62,383 bases of DNA from the NCBI GenBank assembly GCA_001970955.1, contig MPUH01000357.1:1-62383 (forward strand), given 5' to 3'. Shown here one piece after another: positions 18,913 to 28,735 of this stretch (position 1 is its first letter; every line of letters begins with the position of its first letter). The DNA is from Stentor coeruleus (taxonomy: Eukaryota; Ciliophora; Heterotrichea; Heterotrichida; Stentoridae). The notes below the pieces were generated by a model that ran no database searches, was not told the DNA's origin, and was given only the letters and a program-made list of their open reading frames with translations. Position numbers and translations under genes: made by a program.

Positions 18913-20535
18913 ATGGTAAATATGAAAGCTGCGAACCCAGAAAAAGGTCTGGCTAATGAGAAGCAAAAAAGTATTCGAATGACAAATATCTCTGCAGCCA
19001 AAGCCGTCGCAGATACAGTACGAACCTCTTTAGGTCCTCGTGGAATGGATAAAATGATCAAAGACAGCAAAGGAGAAGTTATGATTACCAATGATGGGGC
19101 GACCATAATGAAACAAATGGAAGTCCTCCATCCAACAGCGAAAATGTTAGTCGAACTGTCTAAAGCTCAAGATATCGAAGCTGGTGACGGGACAACTTCA
19201 GTCGTTGTTATAGCTGGAGCTTTATTAAACTCATGTACTGCTCTATTAGAAAAGGGTATCCATCCATCTCAGATTTCAGATTCTTTCAAAATAGCTGGAG
19301 ATCATGCATCTAAAATCCTTGAAGAAATGTCAGTCAAATTAGATCTTTCTGATACAACATCATTAGAAAAAATTGCCTCAACAAGTCTAGCTTCTAAAGT
19401 TGTCTCACAGCATTCACAAGAATTAGCTCCTATAGCTGTAAGGGCTGTTATGAGTATAGTTTCTGAAGGTGATGAAAATGTTGATCTTAAAAACATCAAA
19501 GTCTCTAAAAAACTTGGGGGAACTGTTGATGATACTGAACTTATAGATGGTCTTGTTTTTGCTTCAAATCATGCTTCACATGCTGCAGGAGGACCTACAA
19601 GAGTTGAAAACCCTAAGATTGCTTTGATTCAGTTCTGTTTATCTTCACCTAAAACTGATATGGAAAACAATATTATTGTTCAGGATTATACTGGAATGGA
19701 TAGGATTTTGAGAGAAGAGAGAAAATATATTGTCAATTTGTGTAAGAAAATCGTTGATACTGGGTGTAATGTTTTGCTTATACAGAAATCAGTACTTAGA
19801 GATGCAATGAATGATTTAAGTTTACATTATTTGGCTAAACATAGGGTTATGGTTGTTAGGGATATTGAAAGAGAAGATGTGGATTTTATATCGAGGACAT
19901 TAGGTATTACTCCTATTGCCCATGTTGATCAATTTACTAGTGAAAAATTAGGATCAGCTAAGTTGGTTGAAGAGGAAACTGTAGGAGAAGGAAAAATTGT
20001 TAGGATTAAAGGGTGTTCGAATAATAGTCCTCAAGGTAAAACTGCATCAATATTGGTTAGAGGGTCTAATCAGTTGGTTTTAGATGAAGCTGATAGATCA
20101 CTTCATGATGCATTGTGTGTTATTCGCAGTTTAGTCAAAAAAAGAGCTCTAGTACCAGGTGGTGGTGCACCTGAAATGGAAATGTCACAAAAACTTCTTG
20201 AATTATCACGAACACTAACTGGAGCTGAAAGTATTTGTGTTAGAAGTTTCTCTGAAGCTCTTGAAATTGTTCCTTATACCCTAGCAGAAAACGCTGGACT
20301 CAACCCTATAAATATTGTCACAGAACTTAGAAATAGACATACTAATGGGGATAAACATGCTGGAATTAATGTGAGAAGAGGAGGAGTTTCAAATATGATG
20401 GAAGAAAATGTCGTCCAACCATTATTAGTTTCGTTGAGTGCTTTAAATTTAGCTACTGAGTTGCGTTCTTTGATTTTAGCTACTGAGTGCGTTCGTATGA
20501 TTTTAAAGATTGACGATGTCGTTATGGTTAGATAA
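18913..20535 (+). CDS. CCT4: CCT delta subunit (TCP-1 chaperonin)
   Basis: 540 residues, the normal length for a group II chaperonin subunit. Delta is indicated by [22 protein letters not shown] followed by MDKMI and by [21 protein letters not shown]. The nucleotide-binding motifs NDGAT (60-64) and GDGTTS (91-96) are intact, and [12 protein letters not shown] lies in the C-terminal equatorial region. It is one of eight subunits of the cytosolic TRiC/CCT ring that folds tubulin and actin. The start could be Met1 or Met4. Another ATG at 18894 is out of frame, and no 15/16-nt intron joins it. It converges with the next gene, with only 22 bp between stops. Confidence 0.96.
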   Translation: MVNMKAANPEKGLANEKQKSIRMTNISAAKAVADTVRTSLGPRGMDKMIKDSKGEVMITNDGATIMKQMEVLHPTAKMLVELSKAQDIEAGDGTTSVVVIAGALLNSCTALLEKGIHPSQISDSFKIAGDHASKILEEMSVKLDLSDTTSLEKIASTSLASKVVSQHSQELAPIAVRAVMSIVSEGDENVDLKNIKVSKKLGGTVDDTELIDGLVFASNHASHAAGGPTRVENPKIALIQFCLSSPKTDMENNIIVQDYTGMDRILREERKYIVNLCKKIVDTGCNVLLIQKSVLRDAMNDLSLHYLAKHRVMVVRDIEREDVDFISRTLGITPIAHVDQFTSEKLGSAKLVEEETVGEGKIVRIKGCSNNSPQGKTASILVRGSNQLVLDEADRSLHDALCVIRSLVKKRALVPGGGAPEMEMSQKLLELSRTLTGAESICVRSFSEALEIVPYTLAENAGLNPINIVTELRNRHTNGDKHAGINVRRGGVSNMMEENVVQPLLVSLSALNLATELRSLILATECVRMILKIDDVVMVR

Positions 20536-20557
20536 TTAAATTATAGACTAGACGCAC

Positions 20558-21085
20558 TTAATTTGGTAAGGTTCTATTTGAACTCATGACCATATTTCCA
20601 TATTGCCCAAGTGAGCTTTCATAGTTATTAAACCCACTCACAGGATTTGCCGTAACAACTTTCGAGTCTTGCTTAGTAAATTTAGGCTGTTGGAAAGCTG
20701 GATGCTTAGCGATATCAAAAATGCTGTAGTTATAAGTTGGTCTAAAAGAATTAGCCATAGACTTCGAATGGTCTAAATTATTATACTTTATCCCTACAGG
20801 CTGAGGACTAAAACTTTTATAATTGCTTTGATTATAGCTTTTAAGCTTGTCTGTTTCTTGTTGTTTAACTTGAAGTTGACTTTTGAACTTTTGAGATTCA
20901 AAGGTTTTGCTTGGATAGTTTGAGATTGATAGTGAAGATGACTGTGGTAAATTCTCACCAGGCTTTTCAACAAAAGCAGGATAATCACAAGAATTCTGGT
21001 TTTTGTTGAAGTTATACCGTTTTAGACCTTCTGGGTATTGACCTGGTGTGAACTCTAATTGTGGGTGCCGAACTGAAAAGTTCAT
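20558..21085 (-). CDS. Asn/Ser/Pro-rich protein of unknown function
   Basis: 175 residues, no recognised domain. The N-terminus MNFSVRHPQLEFTPGQYPEGLKRYNFNK and later phrases such as FDIAKHPAFQQPKF and SGFNNYESSLGQYG give a low-complexity, Tyr/Asn/Pro-rich protein. It resembles ciliary microtubule-inner or flagella-associated small proteins in composition only. There is no signal peptide or membrane segment. A CATAATTAC element precedes the ATG, and the flank at 21090-21310 is G-rich on the plus strand, the normal upstream flank of a minus gene. It overlaps nothing and converges with CCT4. Confidence 0.65.
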   Translation of the reverse strand: MNFSVRHPQLEFTPGQYPEGLKRYNFNKNQNSCDYPAFVEKPGENLPQSSSLSISNYPSKTFESQKFKSQLQVKQQETDKLKSYNQSNYKSFSPQPVGIKYNNLDHSKSMANSFRPTYNYSIFDIAKHPAFQQPKFTKQDSKVVTANPVSGFNNYESSLGQYGNMVMSSNRTLPN

Positions 21086-21752
21086 AAGTAATTATGATAT
21101 GGATTGTAATTTAGTTTGAAAATAGAAGGTTAATAAAATAAAGTTGATTTTTATTAGATGATAAGAATAAAAATAATCTTATATTGTGTGATTGTTTGAG
21201 AAAAAAATATTAAGCAATTGAAGATTTATATGAGAGGAAATATAATGCTAGAGGTTATTGCTTTTAGAGGTTTTAGGTTTTATAGAGGAATTGTTTTTAG
21301 ATGCTGAAAATTTTGCACTCTAAAATTTCACATATATAATTCCTTACCTTATGTACTACTAAAATAAACTGCCTAGAATAATTTTCGAAGTATTTAATAT
21401 TTGCATACCCATACTCCTTCAAACCCAAAAAGCTTCAAAAACCAATAATTCTCTCTATCCTCCATCATTTTCCATATCTTATACTCATCATGAAAAACTT
21501 TTAATCCTTTATACATAAACATAGCTTATTTACTAAAACTACGTTTAAAAATAGTATCAAATCTAGTTATTTTCTTTATCAATACCACTAATATCTCCCA
21601 CTTTACAATTTAAACTCTTCTACAATATAAACTAATAATAAAAAAGCCTACATCAACTCTTTAAACTAACCCCATACCTTGAAAAGCATATTTTTATTCA
21701 AAAATATCTTATGATCATAATGAAATTTCAGTTTTTTTTATAATTATTATAA
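21086..21752. promoter_or_regulatory. Divergent promoter region
   Basis: Plus strand is G-rich to about 21310, then C-rich to 21750. Each half is the C-rich upstream flank of the gene it faces. A TTATAATTATTATAA element abuts the ATG at 21753. Confidence 0.5.
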
Positions 21753-22634
21753 ATGGGCTGTTCTGGTTCTATAGTTAGCACAAAACTTGATCGTTTACCT
21801 CAACCCCGTGAAGAGATCATAATTAAAAACCTTGAGACCAACCTTCCGTTCTCTAACAAATCCTTATCTGATCTTATGAATTCATTCAAATTAAATTCGT
21901 TTAATGACGTCTTAACATATACAGAATTTACAAAATCCTTAGAACAGCTTTCATGGGTTTCTTATATTCAGAACAAAAACAACTCCTTAGGAAAAGTTAT
22001 ATCTTTAATCACCAGAAATAACAAAATTCCAGTAATAACTTTATGCTTTCTTAGTATACTACTTGGTAAAGCAACTCTTGAAAACAAAGCAGAAATTTTG
22101 TTTACTTTAATAGATAGAGAGACAAAAGGGACAATAAAAGCTCAGGTTTTTAAATATGTTTTAAACGCCCTTATTATGATTTCTATAGAAATCCTCCCAC
22201 AGATTGCTTATGATAATCAATGTTTAACCTTTACTGAAATTCAAGACTATACCTTATGGCTTAAAAGGAAGAAAAATGGGCTTATAAAAAAAATATTGAC
22301 TAAGGTTTTAGATGGGAAAAATGAAATTGCCCAGAATAGGTTTGTTAAAAGAATTAAAACTATTGAAAAATATCAACATTTTTTGTCGGCTACAGGGATT
22401 AGGATGCTTTTGTTTGCTGAAGAAATACCGAGGGATATAGGTGGGATGAGTAAAGTTGTTGTTATGAGAAAAAGGAATAATGAGGAAATGTTTAGTCCAA
22501 GGTCGAGTGAGTTGGAAATTGGTTTGCAAACGGAGTTTATGATTGAAAATAATGATAGAAGAGTTGATGATATTATGGAAATATCGACGGATTATGCTTG
22601 GGATAGAGTAAGAAATCCTGATCAGGAGAATTAA
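21753..22634 (+). CDS. MGCSGS-anchored EF-hand-like protein, copy 1
   Basis: 293 residues. MGCSGS (Gly2, Cys3, Ser6) is a textbook myristoyl/palmitoyl signal. Residues 20-230 align by eye along their whole length with the next gene: PREE.I..NLE.NLPFS, then LMNSFKLNS, ITLCFLSILLGK, NKAEILFTLIDRETKGTI and the C-terminal FLSATGIR. The LFTLIDRETKGTI segment resembles an EF-hand loop but lacks several acidic ligands, so Ca2+ binding is doubtful. The layout recalls recoverin/KChIP-like or calcineurin-B-like sensors. The C-terminal 50 residues are polar. It lies head-to-tail with its paralogue, 355 bp upstream. Function unknown. Confidence 0.8.
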   Translation: MGCSGSIVSTKLDRLPQPREEIIIKNLETNLPFSNKSLSDLMNSFKLNSFNDVLTYTEFTKSLEQLSWVSYIQNKNNSLGKVISLITRNNKIPVITLCFLSILLGKATLENKAEILFTLIDRETKGTIKAQVFKYVLNALIMISIEILPQIAYDNQCLTFTEIQDYTLWLKRKKNGLIKKILTKVLDGKNEIAQNRFVKRIKTIEKYQHFLSATGIRMLLFAEEIPRDIGGMSKVVVMRKRNNEEMFSPRSSELEIGLQTEFMIENNDRRVDDIMEISTDYAWDRVRNPDQEN

Positions 22635-22989
22635 TATAAGAATTTATAGTATTAGAAGAGGTTTTTAAGATATAAAATGGGTTTTTTTGGATGCTGGGTG
22701 TTGGGAGAAATGGATGATTGATGGAATGAAAGGGTTTTAGAATAGGCTTGCAGGGTGGTTTGGCTTTTTATTAATTAAGGGAATTTGAGATATAGTATGA
22801 GTTAATAACGAGGTATGGTAAGGATTTATAAGTTGCTAGTGGAAAAAGGTAGGAAGAAAATATCATCTAAAACCCTACAAAAGTCCTTATCACAGCCTTA
22901 AAAATCTCATTTTTTCCCATAACTACAATCTTAACAAAACCCTAACTCACTTCCAAATCTAAACATCAATCTTATAATAATTCAAATAA
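22635..22989. promoter_or_regulatory. Intergenic with sharp GC-skew switch
   Basis: The clearest skew switch in the window: the plus strand is G-rich and almost C-free to about 22860, then C-rich and almost G-free to 22989. CTTATAATAATTC lies about 10 nt before the next ATG. Confidence 0.55.
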
Positions 22990-24315
22990 ATGGGCTGTTC
23001 AGGTTCTACAATACTAGCAAGTAACGAGCGTTTTACTCAATCGCGTGAAGAGAAAATCCTGTCAAATCTCGAACTGAATCTCCCTTTTTCTCACAAAAAA
23101 ACTCGTGAACTTGTCAATACATTCCGATTAAATTCTCATTCAGGATATTTAACTTCATTACAATTAGCTCGTGCTATAAACGACCTTTCATGGACTCCTT
23201 ATATGCAAAGTAAAAACAATTCAATTTCAAGAATAATTGGCTTATTAGCAAATGATGGTAAAACTCCAGTAATTTCTTTATGTTTTCTTAGTGTTTTGTT
23301 AAGTAAAGATACAGTAGAAAATAAAGCTCAGATATTATTTTCACTTATAGATACAGAAGCTAATGGGGAAATATGTGAAGATAAACTTAGAGATACTTTG
23401 ATTATACTTTTTAAAATTTCTGTTGAGGTTTTACCTTGTTTAGCTTTGGATAATCAGAGTCTTAATGATGAGGAGGTTAAAGGATATACAATGATATTGA
23501 AGAGAAAGGAAAAAACTTTTGTTCAGAAAGTTGTTAAGGAAGTGATGAAGGATGAGAGGATTATTGGGAAAAGTGAGTTTGTTGAGAGGATATGTGGGCT
23601 TAAGGATTTTAGAGACTTTTTAACTGCGAGAGGGATTCGAAACTTGGTGTCTGGTGATTTAGTGCCGAATCCTTTATTCCAAGTCGAACTAGAGATCTCA
23701 GACCCAGACATCCCAAAAATTATAATACAAGAGGCACTTATTATACAAGAAGCAAAAAACAATGAAGACCCCGAGTCACCCACTTTAGACTATACAAGTT
23801 CTGAAGAAAGTAGTGATGACTTTGACATCCTCATCCACAAAAAAGAACCAAAAATGCTAGCACCCAAAAAAAAACCTACAAAACCAAAACCTTTAGAAAA
23901 AAATATGCAAAAACCCCCAAGACCTACTCGTTCACGTGGTTCTTCAGCACATGCAAAACCAAGTCCAAATATACTTGAATCTTTACCATCTCCAAAAGCT
24001 TTAAACCCTACAAATTTTTTTCAAAACAATGAAAAGCTTTTATCCCCACCTCAAAATAATGAAAAAGAAGTTTGGAGTAATGGTGGAGAAAAAAAAACAT
24101 TTAAAAAAGTGAGATGCTCTTCAACTTTTGGGAGAAAAGATGAAGGGGTTACTTTGAAATACAATCTTAAAGGGAAAATTATTGAAATTGAAGTTAAGTC
24201 TTGGGAAGATCCTATTAAGGTTGCTCATAATTTTTCAGTTAAAAATCAACTTGGAAAGAGAGAAAGGAACTCAATAGCTTTGATGCTTACAAAACTTATA
24301 AAAAGCCAAAACTAG
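22990..24315 (+). CDS. MGCSGS-anchored EF-hand-like protein, copy 2, with C-terminal extension
   Basis: 441 residues. It shares the MGCSGS start and the 230-residue helical core with copy 1. Its LFSLIDTEANGEICEDKL segment is a better EF-hand loop (Asp, Glu, Asn, Gly, Ile in the expected places). Beyond residue 230 it adds an acidic stretch (DYTSSEESSDDFD), a Lys/Pro-rich linker and a C-terminal unit (VTLKYNLKGKIIEIEVKSW...ERNSIALMLTKL). That unit looks like a small beta-rich domain appended in ciliate proteins. The last five codons lie inside the left copy of an N-gap repeat, but the stop TAG is present. A membrane-bound Ca2+ sensor or adaptor is an inference. Confidence 0.8.
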   Translation: MGCSGSTILASNERFTQSREEKILSNLELNLPFSHKKTRELVNTFRLNSHSGYLTSLQLARAINDLSWTPYMQSKNNSISRIIGLLANDGKTPVISLCFLSVLLSKDTVENKAQILFSLIDTEANGEICEDKLRDTLIILFKISVEVLPCLALDNQSLNDEEVKGYTMILKRKEKTFVQKVVKEVMKDERIIGKSEFVERICGLKDFRDFLTARGIRNLVSGDLVPNPLFQVELEISDPDIPKIIIQEALIIQEAKNNEDPESPTLDYTSSEESSDDFDILIHKKEPKMLAPKKKPTKPKPLEKNMQKPPRPTRSRGSSAHAKPSPNILESLPSPKALNPTNFFQNNEKLLSPPQNNEKEVWSNGGEKKTFKKVRCSSTFGRKDEGVTLKYNLKGKIIEIEVKSWEDPIKVAHNFSVKNQLGKRERNSIALMLTKLIKSQN

Positions 24316-24469
24316 ATAAGAGAGATTTAGTGTAATAAAGTTGATAGTAATAAGAATGTATAGTTTGAATTTAGAGATTTTAAANAAAAGCCAAAACTAG
24401 ATAAGAGAGATTTAGTGTAATAAAGTTGATAGTAATAAGAATGTATAGTTTGAATTTAGAGATTTTAAA
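24301..24469. repeat. Exact 84-bp direct repeat around a single N
   Basis: Bases 24301-24384 are repeated exactly at 24386-24469 with N at 24385. The left copy includes the last codons of the upstream gene. Probably an unmerged contig overlap, so the right copy is not a real second gene end. Confidence 0.85.
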
Positions 24470-25446
24470 GATAGTCTGATTATAATGAATGTTATGGTTT
24501 TTTTTAGTATATGATGATTGATTTTAGGTTTAAATGCGATAAAACTTTTTAACTGAATTCAGCTGAAATGTGATTTAGTATTATTTTATGGAATAAAAAC
24601 TTATCGCTACTAGTAAAATATTTTTTTATGAATTCACAATAATTCTCCCTTTGTATTATTCTATAGTTTATAACCCAATTATAAGCAACCCAAACATAAA
24701 ATAATCTAATCAACCCTATATATTTCATATATCCTAACACCTAACCCTTCTCTAAATGCATTTTAGATATTTATCATACTAAAAAACTCATATTCTTTGT
24801 AATTTTCAATTCTAGAAACTTCATTCTAGATCAAACAAATAAATTATTCATAAAACAAATAATCCCTTATCCCCAACATAAACCTAAAGCACAATAAAAT
24901 CATAAAATACTTATCTGCTTTTGTATTTTACCTCAATAAAATTTCATATACAAAAAAAAAAAATCTTAAAACCCTTAATACTAAAATTTCAAAAAACTCA
25001 TAAACTTACAATTAAACTCATAACAAATAAAAATCTAATAAAAAATCTTTCTGATTAATCATAAGACAATAAGTTCATCAATTTTGTAAATAAATGGCAG
25101 ATTATAAAAATAAAATTTTTCCCAGTTTATACACTCCAACAAGTCTTACAAAGAAAAAATGTACACACGAAGAGCTTAGATACATATATGCATATTTGAT
25201 AAATATTAACTTTTGGCTATAAGTAAATTGCAGTATTTATGAAATTTCGGTTTTAAAATAAAACCTAATAAAAACCAGGTTAAATTTGTTTCTTTATTGA
25301 ATGTTATATAAATCAATATACCGTTTAGGATATTCTTTTATAGTATTCTTTTAAACTTTCTTATATAATCATTTCCTTGACAACTTTTTGTATATTTTTT
25401 GCCCCATAGTGATGTGTAAAAAAATAAAGTTAAATTTTATGTCATC
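24316..25446. other. Intergenic
   Basis: Apart from the N-gap repeat and a small open frame at 25094-25222, I see no gene. Minus-strand open frame 24549-24740 has no supporting features. The DNA is AT-rich with a C-rich plus strand around 24650-25080. Confidence 0.5.
25094..25222 (+). CDS. Possible 42-residue micro-ORF
   Basis: ATG to TAA, starting MADYKNKIFPSLYTPTSLTK and including HEELRYIYAYL. The composition is protein-like and the local GC is slightly raised, but no family is recognised. It lies 224 bp upstream of the zinc-finger gene on the same strand. It may be a small gene, a decayed exon or chance. Confidence 0.25.
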   Translation: MADYKNKIFPSLYTPTSLTKKKCTHEELRYIYAYLININFWL

Positions 25447-25884
25447 ATGTCCACTAATATAATGATTAAGTCACCAGATATTGTCCAGTTGTTGCCTTCT
25501 CCAATAATTTTTAAGTACTCCTATGAAAAATACAAAACTTTCAGGTGCGAGAAATGTGGGATTGGGTTTAAAGAGATCAATGATTTTAGAATGCATCTTT
25601 TAACTGAGGTTGAAGAAAGATCGATATGTCCAATTTGCAATCATATTTTCTCAACAGCCAAAGGTATGAAACAGCATTTCGGTAAGCTACATTCTAAACA
25701 AAGGCCATCAAGATGTGCGGTATGCAAAAAAAGATTCAGAAATAAGTATGCTTTGAAGTTCCATTTTAAGCAAGTTCATGAACAATCTACTAGAGAAACA
25801 TGTGAAAAGTGCAATCGTGCTATGTATAACAGGTATTCTCTTAACAGACATATGAAAGTTTGTAAAGGTGTAGAAGATTTATAG
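25447..25884 (+). CDS. C2H2 zinc-finger protein
   Basis: 145 residues with four zinc fingers in a row: CEKCGIGFKEINDFRMHLL (residues about 35-53, final His degenerate), CPICNHIFSTAKGMKQHFGKLH, CAVCKKRFRNKYALKFHFKQVH and CEKCNRAMYNRYSLNRHMKVC (Cys in place of the last His). The spacing Cys-x2-Cys-x12-His-x3/4-His is classical and linkers are short, so DNA or RNA binding is likely. There is no activation or dimerisation domain. A second ATG at 25440 is out of frame. The gene stands alone beside a 2.8-kb gene-free stretch. Target unknown. Confidence 0.88.
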   Translation: MSTNIMIKSPDIVQLLPSPIIFKYSYEKYKTFRCEKCGIGFKEINDFRMHLLTEVEERSICPICNHIFSTAKGMKQHFGKLHSKQRPSRCAVCKKRFRNKYALKFHFKQVHEQSTRETCEKCNRAMYNRYSLNRHMKVCKGVEDL

Positions 25885-28735
25885 AATAGCTTTAGCTTAA
25901 AGATTTATTAACATATTTTATTATCTGTTTTAGATTGTTTTATGATAACAGTTAATGTTGGAATAATGTTTAAGGGATAAATTTTTTGGAATTTATACAT
26001 GAGAAGCTTATAAATTATTATAGATGGGATATTATAGTCTTTTTACTTTGATGTATGGGTATATATGCTTTTAAATACCTAAGGATGAAAGGAAATACTG
26101 AAAAAGCACTTGGAAGACTAAAGAACATATAATAAATACCATAATAAATATCATGAGATCTTTAGATCCAGAATATTTTTTTTTAAAGATTTGAGGTTTG
26201 AAAATAGTTTGATCAACTTCAATTCCGTCTTTTGTCAGAGTTGAAAAAATTATTAACTATTTCTACGTGATGAAACCTACATACATTCAACTTCTTATAA
26301 AAAATTACGATATAAAAAAATGAAACACTTTTTAAAATCAGCCTCAGAAAGACTTTAAAAGAATTTCTGTTCGATTATGATAAAAATTTTCAGGTTAAAT
26401 ACATATGTTTTTTGAAACCTAGCAAGTTTCAAGTTTTCTCATATGAATCAGGTAAAAATTGCTTTAAATACCCTGTCTAAAATAATGGGTATATGCAAAA
26501 ACTACCTTTATAAACAAGTTAAGGGGGTTTTATACTGAATTTCCATTATCATAATAAATTTATTACGATGGTGATTTTTTGATAGAAGAATTTTCCAAAA
26601 CTATAAATTATAATTTTTGTAAAGCAAAAGGAAAATTTATGAACTTTTAATTGGAATAACAGGAAGGGAAATTAAAAGTTGAGTGGGTTTATATTTATCT
26701 TAGCTTTGAGTATAATATGGAACCGCTAATATGAAGTTTATTACTATGGGGATTTTATTTAAACAGAGAAAATGCTTTTGGTATAGACTAATTTTAGAAT
26801 AAAATTTGTAGTAGGTATTGAAATAGTTTAAAGCATTTGTCTTAGATTTTCCTTTAGGTGCTCTTGATTTTTGTATAAATAAATGGAAACTATTGCGTGC
26901 TTAAGTGGTGATTTTAACTTTTTATACATAATGATCACTTTTTTAGGCTAAGCTTTGGATTTGTATTGATTTATGGGTTTATATGGTAATGATGACTTAG
27001 AATAACCTTAGAAAGGCTTAAAAATAAACACAAAATTTTTATATATAAAATTCCTTTCCAAGCAAATTCTTTTAAATAAGTCTTAAATCGTAATTTAAAC
27101 ATAAAACCTTAGTTCCTATGACCTTTATAGTTAATTCTTTCAACCTATACTAGTTCTAAAAAGTTAAAAAATGAAATATATTAACGAAAATTGTAAAACA
27201 GAACAGGTCTTACTAATCCCAAAATCAGCGAATCTATGAAAAACTATGTAAATTTATTTTAACCAAAGTGAAACACTTCAATTTTAACGTATATTCTTCC
27301 GGTCAACTTATAGAAATTTCAGATTTAGTTATGGCATAAATTTGTAACAAATCTTAGAATTTTTTAATTTTTTTTTGTATAAAATCTAGCTAGTTTCTAT
27401 TAATAATATATTTTTTGCCTCTTAGTTTTAGTTTTAAATGATTTCCATCAAACTAAAAATTTTCAAACAAAATGTTATTTTATTATTTTCTTGCTTAATA
27501 TGAGTAGTAAATGTCACATTATATACTACATAGTAAAACTTTATTTAATATCAATATTTAGCAATTTCTATACCAAATAACCCTTTTCTTTATAACTATT
27601 AGGGTTTGCGAATTATGTCATAGAGAATAGATTGATCAATAATTTCATGAAAAGGCTTTTTAGCTTATAGAGAAATCACTGTTAAAACATAAATATCCTA
27701 TATGAATTCTCCTTTGACCAGTCTGAAAGGAAAAAAAAAGATTCTTAAGTATTGAAGAATAAATTAGGTATGCATTTATCTAAGTTATATCTTTTATTAT
27801 TTTATATTAAACCTAGAAAATTATAAGGCAAATTAGATACTTTCATTTAAATTGTGAATTTAAATATGGAATTAAGAGAAGGAAAATTAAAAAAAATAAT
27901 TCATTAAAAACTTGGAGGAAAGAATATTTTATAAGATTCAAAGATTTATTCAATTGAGTTGTTTGTATTTAATTACAAACTTATCCACTATTGCAGCAAA
28001 TTCTATTCTTAATTCGTTGAAATGGTCTTTAATTTTTTATAAAAATATTCGCATACTACATTTTCCTAAAGGTACTTAACATCAATATCTCAACATTTCT
28101 AGTCCTAAATTATTCATCTTTAATAACACTTATAATTCTTCTCTGAAATTTACTTATGATTTTTATTTTCTTTTAATACTATTTCATATCACTTTTTCCT
28201 TTCCTTTTCTTTTACTAATTCTAAAGTTTTCACTTTAAATATGCTATTTTTACTATTCTCACTTACCCAAAAGCTTATTTGTTCAATCTTTGACATATAA
28301 AAAAAAACTCCATCATAGCAATTTCAAGGTAAAAATGACATTTTTAGCAAAAATTTATTAGTTGTAACCATAAAAAATATGTCTGGTTTCATTAAGATAT
28401 TTATAAAGGTCTTCGTGTCTATGAAAAATTGTATTTGCATGATTATTTTCTAGGTCAAAAATATGTTTTCCTATTAACTTTTAAACATAACATAACAATA
28501 TTTATTATTACAAATCTTACAAAGCCAAAATAAACTATCCTCTTACCCAAGACAAATCTTATAACCCTACTTATTATCATAAAATACATCATCCTTCAAT
28601 CATATAAAAATTCTTAATTAACATCATATCAAAAATTCTTCAAAATCTACAACTTTATCATAAACCTTTCCCAATCTCATGCCAAAAATTCATCTCAAAA
28701 AAAAATCAAATTTATTATATAAACCATTAAATACT
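25885..28735. other. Long gene-free stretch
   Basis: About 2.85 kb with no frame I can defend on either strand. Composition is uniformly AT-rich. It lacks the C-rich/G-rich flank pattern except in the last 250 bp, which are C-rich on the plus strand (3' flank of the kinesin gene). No long inverted repeats, tRNA or recognisable transposase remains were found by eye. It may be decayed sequence. Confidence 0.5.

Noticed and set aside
18894..18913. Upstream ATG for CCT4 at 18894
   Set aside because: Out of frame with the chaperonin sequence, and no 15/16-nt intron connects it.
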